Assembly (NCBI RefSeq): GCF_964355755.1
Contig: NC_092672.1
Span: forward strand, 21,450,501 to 21,514,500
Direction of reading: 5' to 3'
Length of the DNA stretch: 64,000 nucleotides
From: Antedon mediterranea
Lineage: Eukaryota; Echinodermata; Crinoidea; Comatulida; Antedonidae
The notes under the pieces were generated by a model that was not told where the DNA came from, searched no databases, and was given only the letters and a program-made list of their open reading frames with translations. Below, in pieces: positions 1-10,293 of this stretch. The position numbers and the translations under genes were made by a program. Position 1 is the stretch's first letter, and each line of letters opens with the position of its first letter.

Positions 1-604
1 ATAGTTGGCATAAACTACACCTTTACATAGTTGGTATAAACTACACCTTTACATAGTTGGCATAAACTACACCTTTAGATAGTTGGCATAAACTACACAT
101 TTACATAGTTGACATAAACTACACCTTTACATAGTTGGCATAAACTACACCTTTACATAGTTGGCATAAACTACACCTTTACATAGTTGGTATAAACTAC
201 ACCTTTACATAGTTGGCATAAACTACACCTTTACATACTTGGCATAAACCACACCTTTACATAGTTGGTATAAACTACACCTTTACATAGTTGGCATAAA
301 CTACACCTTTACATAGTTGGCATAAACTACACCTTTATATAGTTGGCATAAACTACACCTTTACATAGTTGGCATAAACCACACCTTTACATAGTTGGCA
401 TAAACTACACCTTTACATACTTGGCATAAACCACACCTTTACATAGTTGGTATAAACTACACCTTTACATAGTTGGTATAAACTAAACCTTTACATAGTT
501 GGCATAAACTACACCTTTACATACTTGGCATAAACCACACCTTTACATAGTTGGTATAAACTACACCTTTACATAGTTGGCATAAACTACACCTTTACAT
601 AGTT
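1..604. repeat. 26-bp tandem satellite, about 23 copies
   Basis: A 26-bp unit with the core ATAGTTGGCATAAACTACAC is repeated head to tail from the window edge to about 604. Copies differ by single changes (GGC/GGT, CTACAC/CCACAC, one AGTT to ACTT). The array continues off the left edge, so the true copy number is unknown. The last unit runs into unrelated AT-rich sequence after CATAGTTAAAATAATC. Confidence 0.95.
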
Positions 605-1217
605 AAAATAATCATAATAACTTAAACTATAGTATATATAATAATAACTGAAAAATATTGATAACTGAAAAGGTAACATACTATCCCCACACAAACATTT
701 GCAAGCTAGCTCTGAGATTATATGTAATTTTGTTTTTCCATGATCTTTATCCACATAGATTAAAATGTTATTGCTGAGGAAAAGTGTATAGTGTTTATGT
801 GTACTGTTGCATACAAAGTCACGTTAAATTAATAATGTTTCTCTCCGAAGTCCAGGCAATCTAACAACAGGATGCAGGATCTATTATGCTATAATAATAA
901 ATTAATAATGTTTCCCTCCGAAGTGCTATACTAGATCACGTTATACCCAGATATTTATAATTTATACTACACTCTAGATAAGAAAAGAGATCATTAAAAC
1001 ATAATAATATCGATCAGCAAGAAGTTAATTTTGTAATCAAATGTTTAATAAGTGAAAGAATGAGTTGCAACCATAATTTCCACATTTGGCTTGCCTGAGA
1101 TCATGTTTACTATTATAAACGGAGGCATATTCACTGTCAACAGATTCTGTATCATTAGTTTTAAAAAAGAAGTCACTGAACAGAGGCAAGGAACATGAGT
1201 GTAGTACCAGATGTCAA
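605..1217. other. AT-rich spacer without a gene
   Basis: I see no coding signal here. The only structure is a short near-duplicate of GTTTCTCTCCGAAGT at about 837 and 910, separated by about 73 bases. The stretch links the 26-bp satellite to the start of the duplicated segment. Confidence 0.6.
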
Positions 1218-2221
1218 CTGATTTCGCGAGAGCGTAAAACTTATCCTCTAAAAAGTTGGCAAAATTCAGATGGAATCAATAGTTGCAATCGTCGCATTTG
1301 ATTCGATCTGACACACTTAGTACAAGAACCGAATGGAAGATCAGTATATGCTAGTATGGTTTATTTTAAACTTCGGAATGACGGACGAATAAAGAATCTA
1401 TGTATAGGCTGGCAAGTCTTGGGAAGCGTGTTATTATTTGTATTGATTCCACAGTATCAGTTGACTTTAACAAGTATTCTGCCTTCCCCCTTTTACAAAT
1501 TACAGATATTAATAGAACTACTAGGGCAGTTCTTTGATGTCCCATGTTCGCTGTATGTGGCCTGTACAATACAGACAAATAAATAAATAAATAGATAAAC
1601 GGTACAGCTTGAAACAAAAACAAAGGGATAAAACTCAATTGTAATTTAAAATACAATGGAGATCACGGTTAAATCAAAACAACTGTACAGTTCTTGTGAG
1701 TATATAATTACAAATTACCGATCTCTTGACAATAAGTTAGTGTTATTTCTTTTGTCGAGAAACTACTAGGCCTATATTTGGAAAATCACAAGAAGGGCAG
1801 GGCGTAGGATTGTAATTGATGTATATACTTGAATGTAAACAGGATGCATGTGTTCTCTTGGTAAAACGCAATCTACAAAATGTGTCACTTGCTTCACAAA
1901 GAAGATAGCGTTATTCCATCCATAATCCGTACAGCTTACCTACATCTTTAATACAGTAAGTCGTTTGTTATACACAGTTCATTGTTGCTATATTATTATT
2001 CATAGAGAGCACTCCCGGATCACGTCATTATTTCTTATAATATATTTTGAAATTCTAAATAATGCAATGTTTAACCAGGTTTTATATTTGTTTCTATATA
2101 TTTGGTATTAATGAAAATAATGTATTTGTTCTGTATATTGGAAAAATTATATAAAAAGAAATATATCTACAATACGATTTTAATTATTTGTATATAATTT
2201 GACACACGCATATATAAAAAC

Positions 2222-3290
2222 GGGTAAGTGTGCTCACAACACTCTATTTATGTTGTAATGGGTGACATGAATGAAAGTGTAAATATTGGTTGGTATGAGT
2301 AGGTTTTCTGTAAACTTATGTAGTGATTTTGTTGTCAATGAGTTAAATGGAGACGTCTAGGAAAGGTATAGTGTTATTAGTCATGTGTTCTGTGAAAGTG
2401 ATGTTGTGTGTGGGATCGATTGAGTTTCGATGATAATTAAGGTTGTCAGCAGCTCCTTCTGGAACAACTGCTAAAACGTCATCTACGTATCTTTTCCATA
2501 TCAGTGGCTTAATTTCTGTATTAGCTGTTTTAAGTGCTTCCTCTTCTAGCCATTCTAGAAACAGGTTCACCACAATAGGGCTCACTAGGCTTCCCATCGC
2601 AACACCTTCTATTTCTTTATAGAAGGATCCGTTGAAGCTGAAATAGGTGGTATTTATCAGAAGGGACAGCAATTCTAAAATGTCATCGACGGAGAGATTT
2701 GTACGTTCTTTTAAGTCATCATCATTTTTTAGTTTTATTCGTATGATTTTCAATGCTAATTCTGTGGGTGTCTTGGTGAATAGGGATACAACATCGTACG
2801 AGACAAATGTGTAGTTCTGTGGGAAATTTAACGTCGCAAGTTCTTTAACTAAGTCTTTGGAGTTCTTTACATGATGTATAGTGTTTCCAACTATGGGCTC
2901 CAAAATATCGGCGAGGCTTTTTCCTAAGTTATAGTATATGGAGTCGATGCAGTCAACAGTAGGACGAAGCGGTACATTCATTTTGTGTATTTTTGGAAGG
3001 CAGTAAATTCGTGGTTTTACTTCTGCTGTAGCGAAGGAACAGTATTCTTTTTTGCTTTGGTGTTATTTTCTCTTCTTGCATAACTCCAAGCGGTAAACTT
3101 CACAATGGCTCCTTTCAACCGTGTCATCGTCACGTCACCGCTACGTCACCAGAACGTATTCACTTATGATTATGACTTGCTGTTAGTAGGCGAAACGTCT
3201 AGTTCTCTGGAAATGTAAGTACCGATATCATCTTACAAATAGAAGTAACTTTTTATCACATTATATTATCAGATCCAAATGAACTTATTT
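2222..3290 (-). mobile_element. Penelope-like retroelement fragment
   Basis: This block is present in copy A and absent from copy B of the flanking duplication. It contains a minus-strand Penelope-type reverse transcriptase reading frame. The outer borders are inferred from where copies A and B stop matching. On the plus strand, 3163-3199 carries CTTATGA followed by GGCGAAACGTC, which resembles a decayed hammerhead-ribozyme core of the kind known from Penelope-like elements. One core base is wrong and the strand is opposite to the reverse transcriptase. Confidence 0.7.
2343..3056 (-). pseudogene. Penelope-like reverse transcriptase, partial
   Basis: About 237 codons are open on the minus strand; the frame is already open upstream of the first ATG (2981), with residues reading KPRIYCLPKIHK. 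Visible family motifs in order are LRPTVDCIDS, HHVKNSKD, SYDVVSLFT (motif A aspartate), GVAMGSLVSPIVVNLFLE (motif B), KRYVDDVLAV (catalytic YVDD) and NNTIPFLDVSI. Together they identify the finger-palm part of a Penelope-type reverse transcriptase, which copies element RNA at a target site. The N-terminal part and the C-terminal GIY-YIG nuclease expected in Penelope are absent, and the frame ends right after the FLDV motif. This is a truncated, non-functional copy, though its core is not interrupted by stops. Confidence 0.88.
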
Positions 3291-3758
3291 AACAGTCCAA
3301 TTTATTCATTCAGAGAACACCGGAACACTTCATTCAATTTTTCAATAGTATATTTATATAATACAATTTTTAATAACCAGATTTTATATGTTTTTAATAT
3401 TTGGTAATGACCAATTGATGATATATTTAATGTGTATATTGGACAAAATAAAAAAGAAATATATTTGACATACTATATATTATTTGATATAACCTAACGT
3501 ACGCACATACAAAGACGCAGACAACTAACGGGTAAACTTTACTTTGATTAGAAGAAATAAATGTTTATTTGATTTGATATAATAATTCTAGTATTTGCTA
3601 AGTCTACTCTGAGACCCGCAAGGTCCGTATTAATAACTGGACTATCTCTGGATTTAGTCTGGACAATCTTTAGTCCTGGACTAAACCAGTATCAAAATCG
3701 GCAAATACGGGCCAATGAGATTGTGGCATACACTATGCAGTCATTCACAGTACGCATT

Positions 3759-3772
3759 AACCTCAACAACAG
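3759..3772 (+). repeat. Left target-site duplication of LINE A
   Basis: AACCTCAACAACAG occurs here, again at 22642-22655, and only once at the matching empty site in copy B (25625-25638). It is the 14-bp duplication produced by LINE integration. Confidence 0.93.
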
Positions 3773-3955
3773 CACAAACAAGAAAGCAGCGAGAGATCTG
3801 AAGGAACAGTCCGGAAATGAAGGCAGGACAGAAGAAAAAACAAAGAGTATTGAAAAAAGAAGTTTAAGAAAGAGAAACAAAAACAAGTCATTTAATCTTA
3901 ATAATATGTATTCTAAATATTGTAATTTCTCTAGGAAGCTCTTTACTCTAATCTT

Positions 3956-5149
3956 ATGAATTTACATTGTATAACACTAAACGTTAGAGGAGCTAGAAAT
4001 ATAAATAAGCAACATAAGCTATTCCAATGGGTAAAAGATCAAAAAGCGGATATATGTCTGCTTCAGGAAACCCATCTAACAAATGAGATTATTAATAAAT
4101 CAAACTTTGTTTGGGAAGGTGAAGCGATCCATAGTATAGGTAATTCACATAGTAGAGGAGTGTCGATACTATTACGAAAAGGTCTTGAATGCAAAATTGT
4201 TAAAAAGTTAACTGATATTGATGGAAGATATATATTTCTTAATTTAATGATAAATGAAAAGGAATTGGACATTATAAATATTTATGCTCCTAATGAAAGC
4301 AAAAATAGAAGTGCATTCTTTAGGACCATACACAAATGTTACAATGACTTTGATGGAGGGAAGGGCAATTCTATCATTCTAGGTGGAGATCTGAATTGCA
4401 TCATGAATAGTGACATTGACCAAAAAGGTAGCGCAAATAGGTCTGATAAATCTGTTTTTACGATTAAAAAACTAATGAAAAATTTAAATTTAAATGATAT
4501 TTGGAGATCCAAAAACATGAATAAGCGACAATTTACGAGGCGTAAGAGATTTAACAACATTTTCCGTAGGCTGGATTACTGGTTAATATCAGAAGATCTC
4601 TTTTCAAATGGAGATGTTTTAGCCTGTGACATTCGTCCAGCTATTCTCACAGATCACCAGGCGGTATCAATTAAAATAGATTTGCATGAAAAAAAACGCG
4701 GTCCTGGTTTATGGATGTTCAACAATAGCTTTCTGAAAGATGAAACATTTACAAAATTAGTAATTAAAATAATTGATGTTTCAATACTAAAAAATAATAG
4801 AGAACCTGTAAGTGCAAGTTTGTTATGGGAGCTTGTAAAAACAAAAATAAAAGAATTTTCAATTGCATACGGAAAACAAAAAAATAAAAACCAGAATAAA
4901 AAGAAAGAAAAATTACAAAAACAAATAAAAAACTTAAATGAAACAATTATGAATACTCAAAATTGTGATATAACCATTGAAAATAAAATTGAAAACAAAA
5001 AAATAGAGCTTGAAAACATTTATAATGTAGAAGCAAAAGGCGCGCAAATTAGGTCCAGAGTAAAATGGATAGAGGAAGGCGAGCGGAATACAAAATACTT
5101 TCTTGGGTTAGAAAGATCCAAAAGTAAAAAGAAACACATAAAAATTTAA
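3956..5149 (+). pseudogene. LINE A ORF2, apurinic endonuclease part
   Basis: The 397-codon frame starts with an endonuclease of the APE/exonuclease III fold, the enzyme that nicks target DNA for reverse transcription. Motifs in order are CITLNVRG (residues 4-11), LLQETH (about 36-41), IINIYAPN (about 104-111), ILGGDLN (about 141-147), RRLDYWL (about 205-211) and LTDHQAV (about 232-238), so catalytic N, E, D, D and H residues are all present. A lysine-rich linker follows. The frame ends early at a TAA because one A seems to be missing from the run near 5139-5144; the +1 frame continues directly with LITKDG and the reverse transcriptase. The start is the first ATG before the domain. Confidence 0.92.
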
Positions 5150-5878
5150 TTACTAAAGATGGGAGCTTAGCAACGAGCCCAATTGATAATTTAAAGGAAC
5201 AAATACAACATTTCAAAGGTTTATACGCAAAAAATGTTATAAACCCTGGAAAAATTAATAAATACCTTTGTAATTCTATTATAAACAAGCTTTCAGAAAT
5301 AGAAAAAGAAAATTGTGAAGGTTACGTCACTATTGATGAATGTAAAAAGGCCATTTCAATGATGGAAAAAAATAAAACACCTGGACCGGATGGTCTAAGT
5401 GTTGAATTTTATGTGTTCTTTTGGAATAATATTAAACATTTAATTTGCGATGCGTTAAATGAAAGTTATAATTCTCAAGAATTATCCTTTTCGCAAAAAC
5501 GAGGTGTAATCACCCTTTTGTTCAAGGATGGAGAAAGAGAAAATTTGAATAATTGGCGTCCCATTACCCTCTTAAACACCGATTACAAAATTCTTGCACA
5601 TGTATTAAGTAACAGACTTAAAATGGTTATTAAATCAATAGTAGGTTCAGACCAAAAAGGTTATATAAAAGGCCGTTTCGCTGGTGAAAACATTCGGTTA
5701 ATAGAAGACCTGCTTTATTATACAGAGTGTAATGATATCAAAGGGGCAATAATTACCGTAGATTTTAAGAAGGCTTTTGACTCTATTAGTAGAGATTTTA
5801 TGTTCAATGTTCTAGAAAAGTTTAACTTTGGAATGTTCTTTTGTAACTGGGTAAAAGTATTATACAATAACGTTGAAT
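5147..5878 (+). pseudogene. LINE A ORF2, reverse transcriptase N-terminal half
   Basis: After the frameshift the frame reads on through KTPGPDGLSVEFY, RGVITLLFKDGE, NWRPITLLNTDYKI, QKGYIKGRF and VDFKKAFDSI, the fingers and motif A (catalytic aspartate in VDFKKAFD) of a non-LTR reverse transcriptase. At 5878 the frame is cut, in the codon after VE, by the inserted TIR element. It resumes in the same frame at 20432. Nothing else disrupts this section. Confidence 0.92.
5877..5878 (+). repeat. AT target duplication, left side of nested element
   Basis: The dinucleotide AT precedes the left terminal repeat here and follows the right terminal repeat at 20430-20431. Counting one AT as duplicated joins GAA-T with GT-GTC and keeps the LINE codons in register. 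Confidence 0.75.
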
Positions 5879-5891
5879 CCCAGCTAGCAAT

Positions 5892-6880
5892 CACACGTTG
5901 TACCGACGTTGGCGTAAGGTCAACAGTTACGTTGGGCCAACAACTTTAGGCGACGTAGGCCCGACGTAATTTTTTCTATCGGCCCTTAGTGGGCCCAACG
6001 CGTTGTACAGACATCGGAACAACGTGTTGGGGCGACGTCGGCCAAACGTCGTCGTTTATGGTTGGCCTGACATCTTTTACCGACGTAGGCCCGACGTTAC
6101 TGTTACCAACGTAGGCCCGACGTAATTTTTTCCATCGGCCCTTAGTGGGCCCAACGCGTTGAACAGACATTGGAACAACGTGTTGGGGCGACGTCGGCCA
6201 AACGTCGTCGTTTATGGTTGGCTCGACATCTTATACCGCGACATAGGCCCGACGTAATATTTTCCGTCGGCCCTTAGTGGGCCCAACGCGTTGGACAGAC
6301 ATCGGAACAACGTGTTGGGGCGACGTCGGACAAACGTCGTTATTTATGGTTGGCTTAACAACTTTTACCGACGTAGGCCCGACGTTACTTTTACCAACGT
6401 AGGTCCAACGTTATTTTTTACATCGGCCCTTAGTGGGCCCAACGCGTTGGACAGACATTGCAACAACGTGTTCGGGCAACGTCGGACAAACGTCGTCATT
6501 TATGGTTGGCTTAACATCTTTTAACGATGTTGGCCCGACATGTGTTTGGTTGACGTCGGCTTAACGTCATATACATTACGTTGGTCTAATAACTTTTGAT
6601 GACGTTGGTTCAACGTATTTTTTTATTTGTCGTGTCTAGGTTGGCTCAACGTGTTGGGTTGATGTCGGCTTAACGTCATTTATATTACATTGGTCTAACA
6701 ACTTTTGATGACGTTGGTTTAACGTAATTGTTCTTCGTTGGGCATTAGTTCGCCCAATGTGTTGGGTCAACGTCGGCTTAAAGTCATAGATTACGTCGGT
6801 CATCGTATTTTGTATTCGTCGGTTATGCGTGAGCACAACGTGTTGGAGTAGCTGTGTTAATTTACATCGATTCACCGTAG
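5892..6880. repeat. Left subterminal array, GACGT/GTTGG-rich
   Basis: The word CGGCCCTTAGTGGGCCCAAC recurs at 5980, 6136, 6268 and 6424, giving alternating 156-bp and 132-bp units that differ by a 24-bp block. A fifth, decayed unit lies near 6735. The sequence is crowded with CGACGTTGG, CAACGTGTTGGG and GTCGGCC words and is much more GC-rich than its surroundings. Short reading frames here are repeat artefacts. Confidence 0.88.
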
Positions 6881-7481
6881 TAAATAGATTGTACCATCGA
6901 ATGAATATGAATGAAACTTAACAATTAAATAATGCCGGTACTCTGCAAATATTGGATTGGAAATTGTTTTTATTAAAGGTATAATTATTTAATGATAAAC
7001 AATTTAAGTAAAACATTTAAAAACTAGACAATTAAAAATCAAATAAACTATATAGATTTGAACTCGTCTCTTAAGAATGTAAAAATGTATAATTAATTGC
7101 AACGTTTGATTACATTTTAATCAAGTTTTTAACATTTCATCAATTCGGAAGTTAATTTGAGCACACATTTAATCATGAGGGCCACTTTTCATCCTGAGGG
7201 GCTATAGATTACAATTTACTATATAGATTAAATTAATTAACCCATGTTGTTCAAATGTTGAGACATAATGAGGTCATCAAAATTAAAAAGTTTACTACTC
7301 ATGCGAGGAATGATTTATTGAATAAGAAAATATTTAAAGCTGGGAGAAATGGGGTATCGATAAGCGAGATGCGCTCTTTTAAATATGAATAATAGTACCA
7401 AAGAAAAAACAAATCCTATTTTACAAAATCTACTGGCAATATGATGCCGTAAAAGCATCCAGTATACGGATAACCAACAAT
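6881..7481. other. AT-rich stretch with a decayed copy of the GGTTATCC repeat family
   Basis: From about 7050 the sequence shares phrases with the repeats at 28-32 kb: TAGATTTGAACTCGTC (7052), CATCCTGAGGGGCTATAGATT (7190), CGAGATGCGCTCTTTTAAAT (7364) and CGGATAACCAACAA (7468). This looks like an internally deleted, diverged copy. No gene is visible before the last exon of the minus-strand gene at 7482. Confidence 0.6.
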
Positions 7482-7546
7482 TCAAATAAAAAGTTCATCA
7501 TCATCATCTATGGTATCTTCGGCTTCGTCGGTGTTTGCTGCTGCTG
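7482..7546 (-). CDS. Last coding exon of a candidate spliced gene inside the TIR element
   Basis: On the minus strand the acceptor CTTTGTAG precedes a 65-base exon that completes an alanine codon and then reads AAANTDEAEDTIDDDDELFI followed by TGA. The strongly acidic tail is a plausible protein C-terminus. The exon joins in phase to the donor at 8223 (AAAG then GTCAGT). No known family was recognised. Confidence 0.5.
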
Positions 7547-8222
7547 CTACAAAGAGAAAAGAAAAGCAAGTTATTGTCAATTAACTGTAAATTATATACG
7601 TTTACTAAATACACACATAGTGATTACAAACCATAAGCTATAGTAGAAAGCTTATCGCATTGCAATTTATTTAACACAATGTTAGTTTTTAGTAAAAGTT
7701 GTACAAATTTCAAAAAGCGCGCACCGCCGCCCTTTTACGTGCCCAATTAATTTTATTCCAAATCTTTTATCTTTTTGCTCAATTCATCATCTTCATGTTT
7801 ACTTTGATAACGCCATCATACCAAAAAAAATAGAACATAATGTGGGTCCCGTAATTTCACCTATGCTACATTGTATATAGATGTACATATGCTGTAGATA
7901 ATTATAACTCAGCACTATAAGCGTAAATGCATCAGGTCAAAAGATGCCATAATTATACAGTATCAACATTTTGCGATGGTATTTTAACGTAAGTGCATAA
8001 TTTGTTTTAAAATAAATGTCAGTAAAATTATAAAATGACATCACTTATAATTCGTTAAAGAGACGAATTAAATTCTAGTTTGAAAATTAGTAGTCGTAAT
8101 AAATAACCACCAGCATGGATTATTGTTGTTGCCGTCATGATGGTGGTTTAAAATGACTTGATACCTGATTTACAAGTAAAGTACAAACATCTTTAAATAC
8201 TAAATTTAACTATTGAACTGAC

Positions 8223-8345
8223 CTTTCTTCTTTTGTTCCCTAAGTTTTCTTCCCCCAGCTCTGTCCTTGCTGTATTTCAGCCAAGATTTTATTTTATTTT
8301 CACATGTGGCCTCCGTCATTCCGGTCCATGATCTTCTAGCTGAAA
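8223..8345 (-). CDS. Internal coding exon of a candidate spliced gene inside the TIR element
   Basis: The 123-base minus-strand exon lies between an acceptor (TTTGCAG) and a donor (AAAG then GTCAGT). It encodes about 41 residues including RRSWTGMT, CENKIKSWLKYSKDRAGG and a basic end RKLREQKKK. The tryptophan and lysine pattern could belong to a DNA-binding helix bundle, but I do not recognise the family. It ends in codon phase 1 and continues in frame into the acidic exon at 7482-7546. A second AG four bases downstream of the chosen acceptor is an alternative. Confidence 0.5.
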
Positions 8346-8596
8346 CTGCAAAGTGTACAAACATTGTGCATCAACAGAATACTTTATCTCATGTGAAAAA
8401 TATATAATCAAAAGCCTCTTGCTTCCCTATTAGCAAGATAAAACAAGCAATTATGCATTTGAAATAATTATTTTAATAATACTAAATAAGATTTTTAAAA
8501 TATTATTTTGAAAACGAGGAAGAGACATCCAATTTTATGTGTGCATCTTCGTCCAAAATCAGTCAGACGGTAATTCATATACACACTTTGAAACAC

Positions 8597-9145
8597 CAGT
8601 TCTCGTCAAATCAGAGGAAGTATTGCCCGGACTACTTGAAAAATAAGGAGGATGAGATAGGCTAAAATTACTACTACCCCCACCACTGGTAGTAGTGGTA
8701 GTATTAATAATAGTAGAACTAGTACTACTATTACTACGATCAATATCATTTATACTACTGCTGCTACTACTGCTGCTACTAATTTCAATTCTGCTGATAT
8801 TACTACAACGTTTGGGACTATTTTTAGTTAGGCTACAACTGGAACAATACTACTACTTGCTTTATTAAGACTACTAACACTCTGGTCATCATGACTAGTA
8901 GTACTAGTAGTGAAATTGTCAGTTTGGCTATTATCAGAAGGAGGTAGAGACGGAGTAATATTGACACTTCCGTCGTCAACGTGTTCATCATTATAATAAC
9001 GTGGATTAATAGGCCTAATTACATTATCCGTATCAAAATTCACATTAGGCCTAGGCCTACCAATTTGCCCTACAATCTCATTAGCCCTTCTTTTGGCTCT
9101 ATTGCGGAGAGTTCTTTTACAGTAAATTTTACTATTTACATTCAT
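8597..9145 (-). CDS. First coding exon of a candidate spliced gene, Ser/Thr-rich, with a probable frameshift
   Basis: The frame starts at an ATG (9145) and opens with a basic segment (MNVNSKIYCKRTLRNRAKRR) followed by a low-complexity Ser/Thr/Asn region. The frame closes at a TAA near 8828, but an adjacent frame continues the same Ser-rich character (SPKRCSNISRIEISSSSSSS, later SGGGSSNF and HPPYFSSSPG) down to about 8566. This implies a one-base slip in an AGT-repeat tract near 8850 or a small unseen intron. A phase-1 donor (ACTG then GTGTTT) at 8597 would connect to the exon at 8345. The family is unknown. The gene may be decaying cargo of the element or its accessory protein. Confidence 0.4.
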
Positions 9146-10100
9146 AGTTACAGTAATACAGTACTGTTTTAATAATTGTAAAATGTTGTTCAAATTAATA
9201 TAATACAAATGTTCTATTATTACTCACTGTATTTGAAGAAGTCGAACAATTGATGAAACAGAAAAGGTCAATCAGGAACTTTTAAATAATATTTCAGTAG
9301 GCCTACAGTTTCGATGACAAAAAGTTTTTGAGCAGCAAGTTCTGAGCGTGATACAGGGACGACAGCGTGTGCTAGAATGTTTTTTGGTCTTTTCAATGGT
9401 AAGCTACCGTCAAAATCAATCACGCTTGTAAATCAAATTCCAACAGGCAAGGACATTCGCGGACTGGAAAGTCAATCACAATCCGTTCATGATAAACGAA
9501 TGCAATGTAAAGTAGTTTGACAGTAAGGTACCCATGTTACCCACATCATAGAATTTTGAAGAATGTTGGATTTGTATTCTATATATTATTATACTGTACT
9601 AGGCTCATCAACTAGATGACACGTACAAATAATATAGGCACTCAGTACTAAAAGTGTATATACTGTATATGCATCAGATATGCATCAGGTCATATCATAG
9701 TATATCGCAAACATTCAATTCAACATTTATTTCTACCAAAATCAAACATCAACATATGTATATTTAATAAACAAAAATATAGTAATAAAAATAAAAACAA
9801 AAACAAAAAGCATCATTTGGTCGAGGCAGAGATTCCATACAAAAAAGTATTACATCAAGTACACATAGACCCTGATGATTAAAGATTAAACGAACTGTTT
9901 GACAAAAATCCTAGCCGAATGAGAGAACGGAATAAGAGCAGTATGTATAGATACAAAATAGAATCAAATTAAATTACTGCAGTTCCATCACCACCACCTT
10001 GTCCCAATTCTTCTCAATTATTTTCTTGAGTCCAGATAAATTATGATTCATTGTAGTATAGGCTTACAGTATTCGTTTTTCCCGCGATAACTCCTATTAG
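9146..10100. other. AT-rich interval inside the TIR element
   Basis: No gene seen. Near 9710-9800 the words CAATTCAACATTTATTTCTACC look like the reversed 3' tail of a retrotransposon, with a following A-rich tract. Otherwise this is plain AT-rich sequence. Confidence 0.45.
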
Positions 10101-10293
10101 GAGTTGCGGGTCGGAAAGTGTGAGTTGCGAGTCGGAAAGTGCGAATTGCGAGTCAGAAAGTGCGAGTTGCGGGTCGGAAAGTGCGAATTGTGAGTCAGAA
10201 AGTGCGAGTTGCGGGTCAGAAACTGCGAGTTGCTAGTCGGAAAGTGCGAGTTGCGAGTCGGAAAGTGCGAGTTGCGAGTCGGAAACTGCGAGT
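10101..10293. repeat. 21-bp tandem repeat, about 9 copies
   Basis: Units of GAGTTGCGAGTCGGAAAGTG plus one base are repeated head to tail with small variations (GTCAGAAA, AAACTGC). Because 21 is divisible by three, the array stays open on both strands and produces spurious reading frames rich in VRVASRK or FPTRNSH. I regard these as non-coding. Confidence 0.92.

Larger units (their letters stand above)
1218..3772. repeat. Left part of duplicated segment, copy A
   Basis: This begins with CTGATTTCGCGAGAGCG, the same word that begins copy B at 23448. The two copies stay recognisably colinear through the stretches 1218-2220 (versus 23448-24790) and 3295-3772 (versus 25169-25638), with small indels. 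The part between 2222 and 3290 is not in copy B and holds a Penelope-like fragment instead. Copy A stops at the LINE insertion site and resumes at 22656. Two similar sub-blocks, each with TATTGGA/AAATAAAAAAGAAATAT and ACGCACATACAAAGACGCAGAC words, occur within the segment, so it may be a composite transposon rather than single-copy DNA. Confidence 0.8.

Noticed and set aside
1-604. Possible CRISPR array, as a regular short repeat
   Set aside because: There are no unique spacers; the units are directly contiguous and the genome is eukaryotic.
1356-1656. Overlapping short frames in copy A that also occur in copy B at 23500-23923
   Set aside because: Both strands are open in the same place, the encoded words are shifted by small indels between copies, and no known motif is seen. 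The similarity is due to the DNA duplication.
3723-3959. Possible ORF1 of LINE A
   Set aside because: The frame starts in flanking DNA before the insertion point (3773); the LINE-derived part is about 60 codons of lysine-rich sequence without ORF1 motifs, so the LINE is judged 5' truncated.
5976-6875. Reading frames rich in VGPTKGR or NNVLGRRRTNVV at the left end of the TIR element
   Set aside because: They follow the 156/132-bp repeat units in several frames and strands at once and have no family resemblance.
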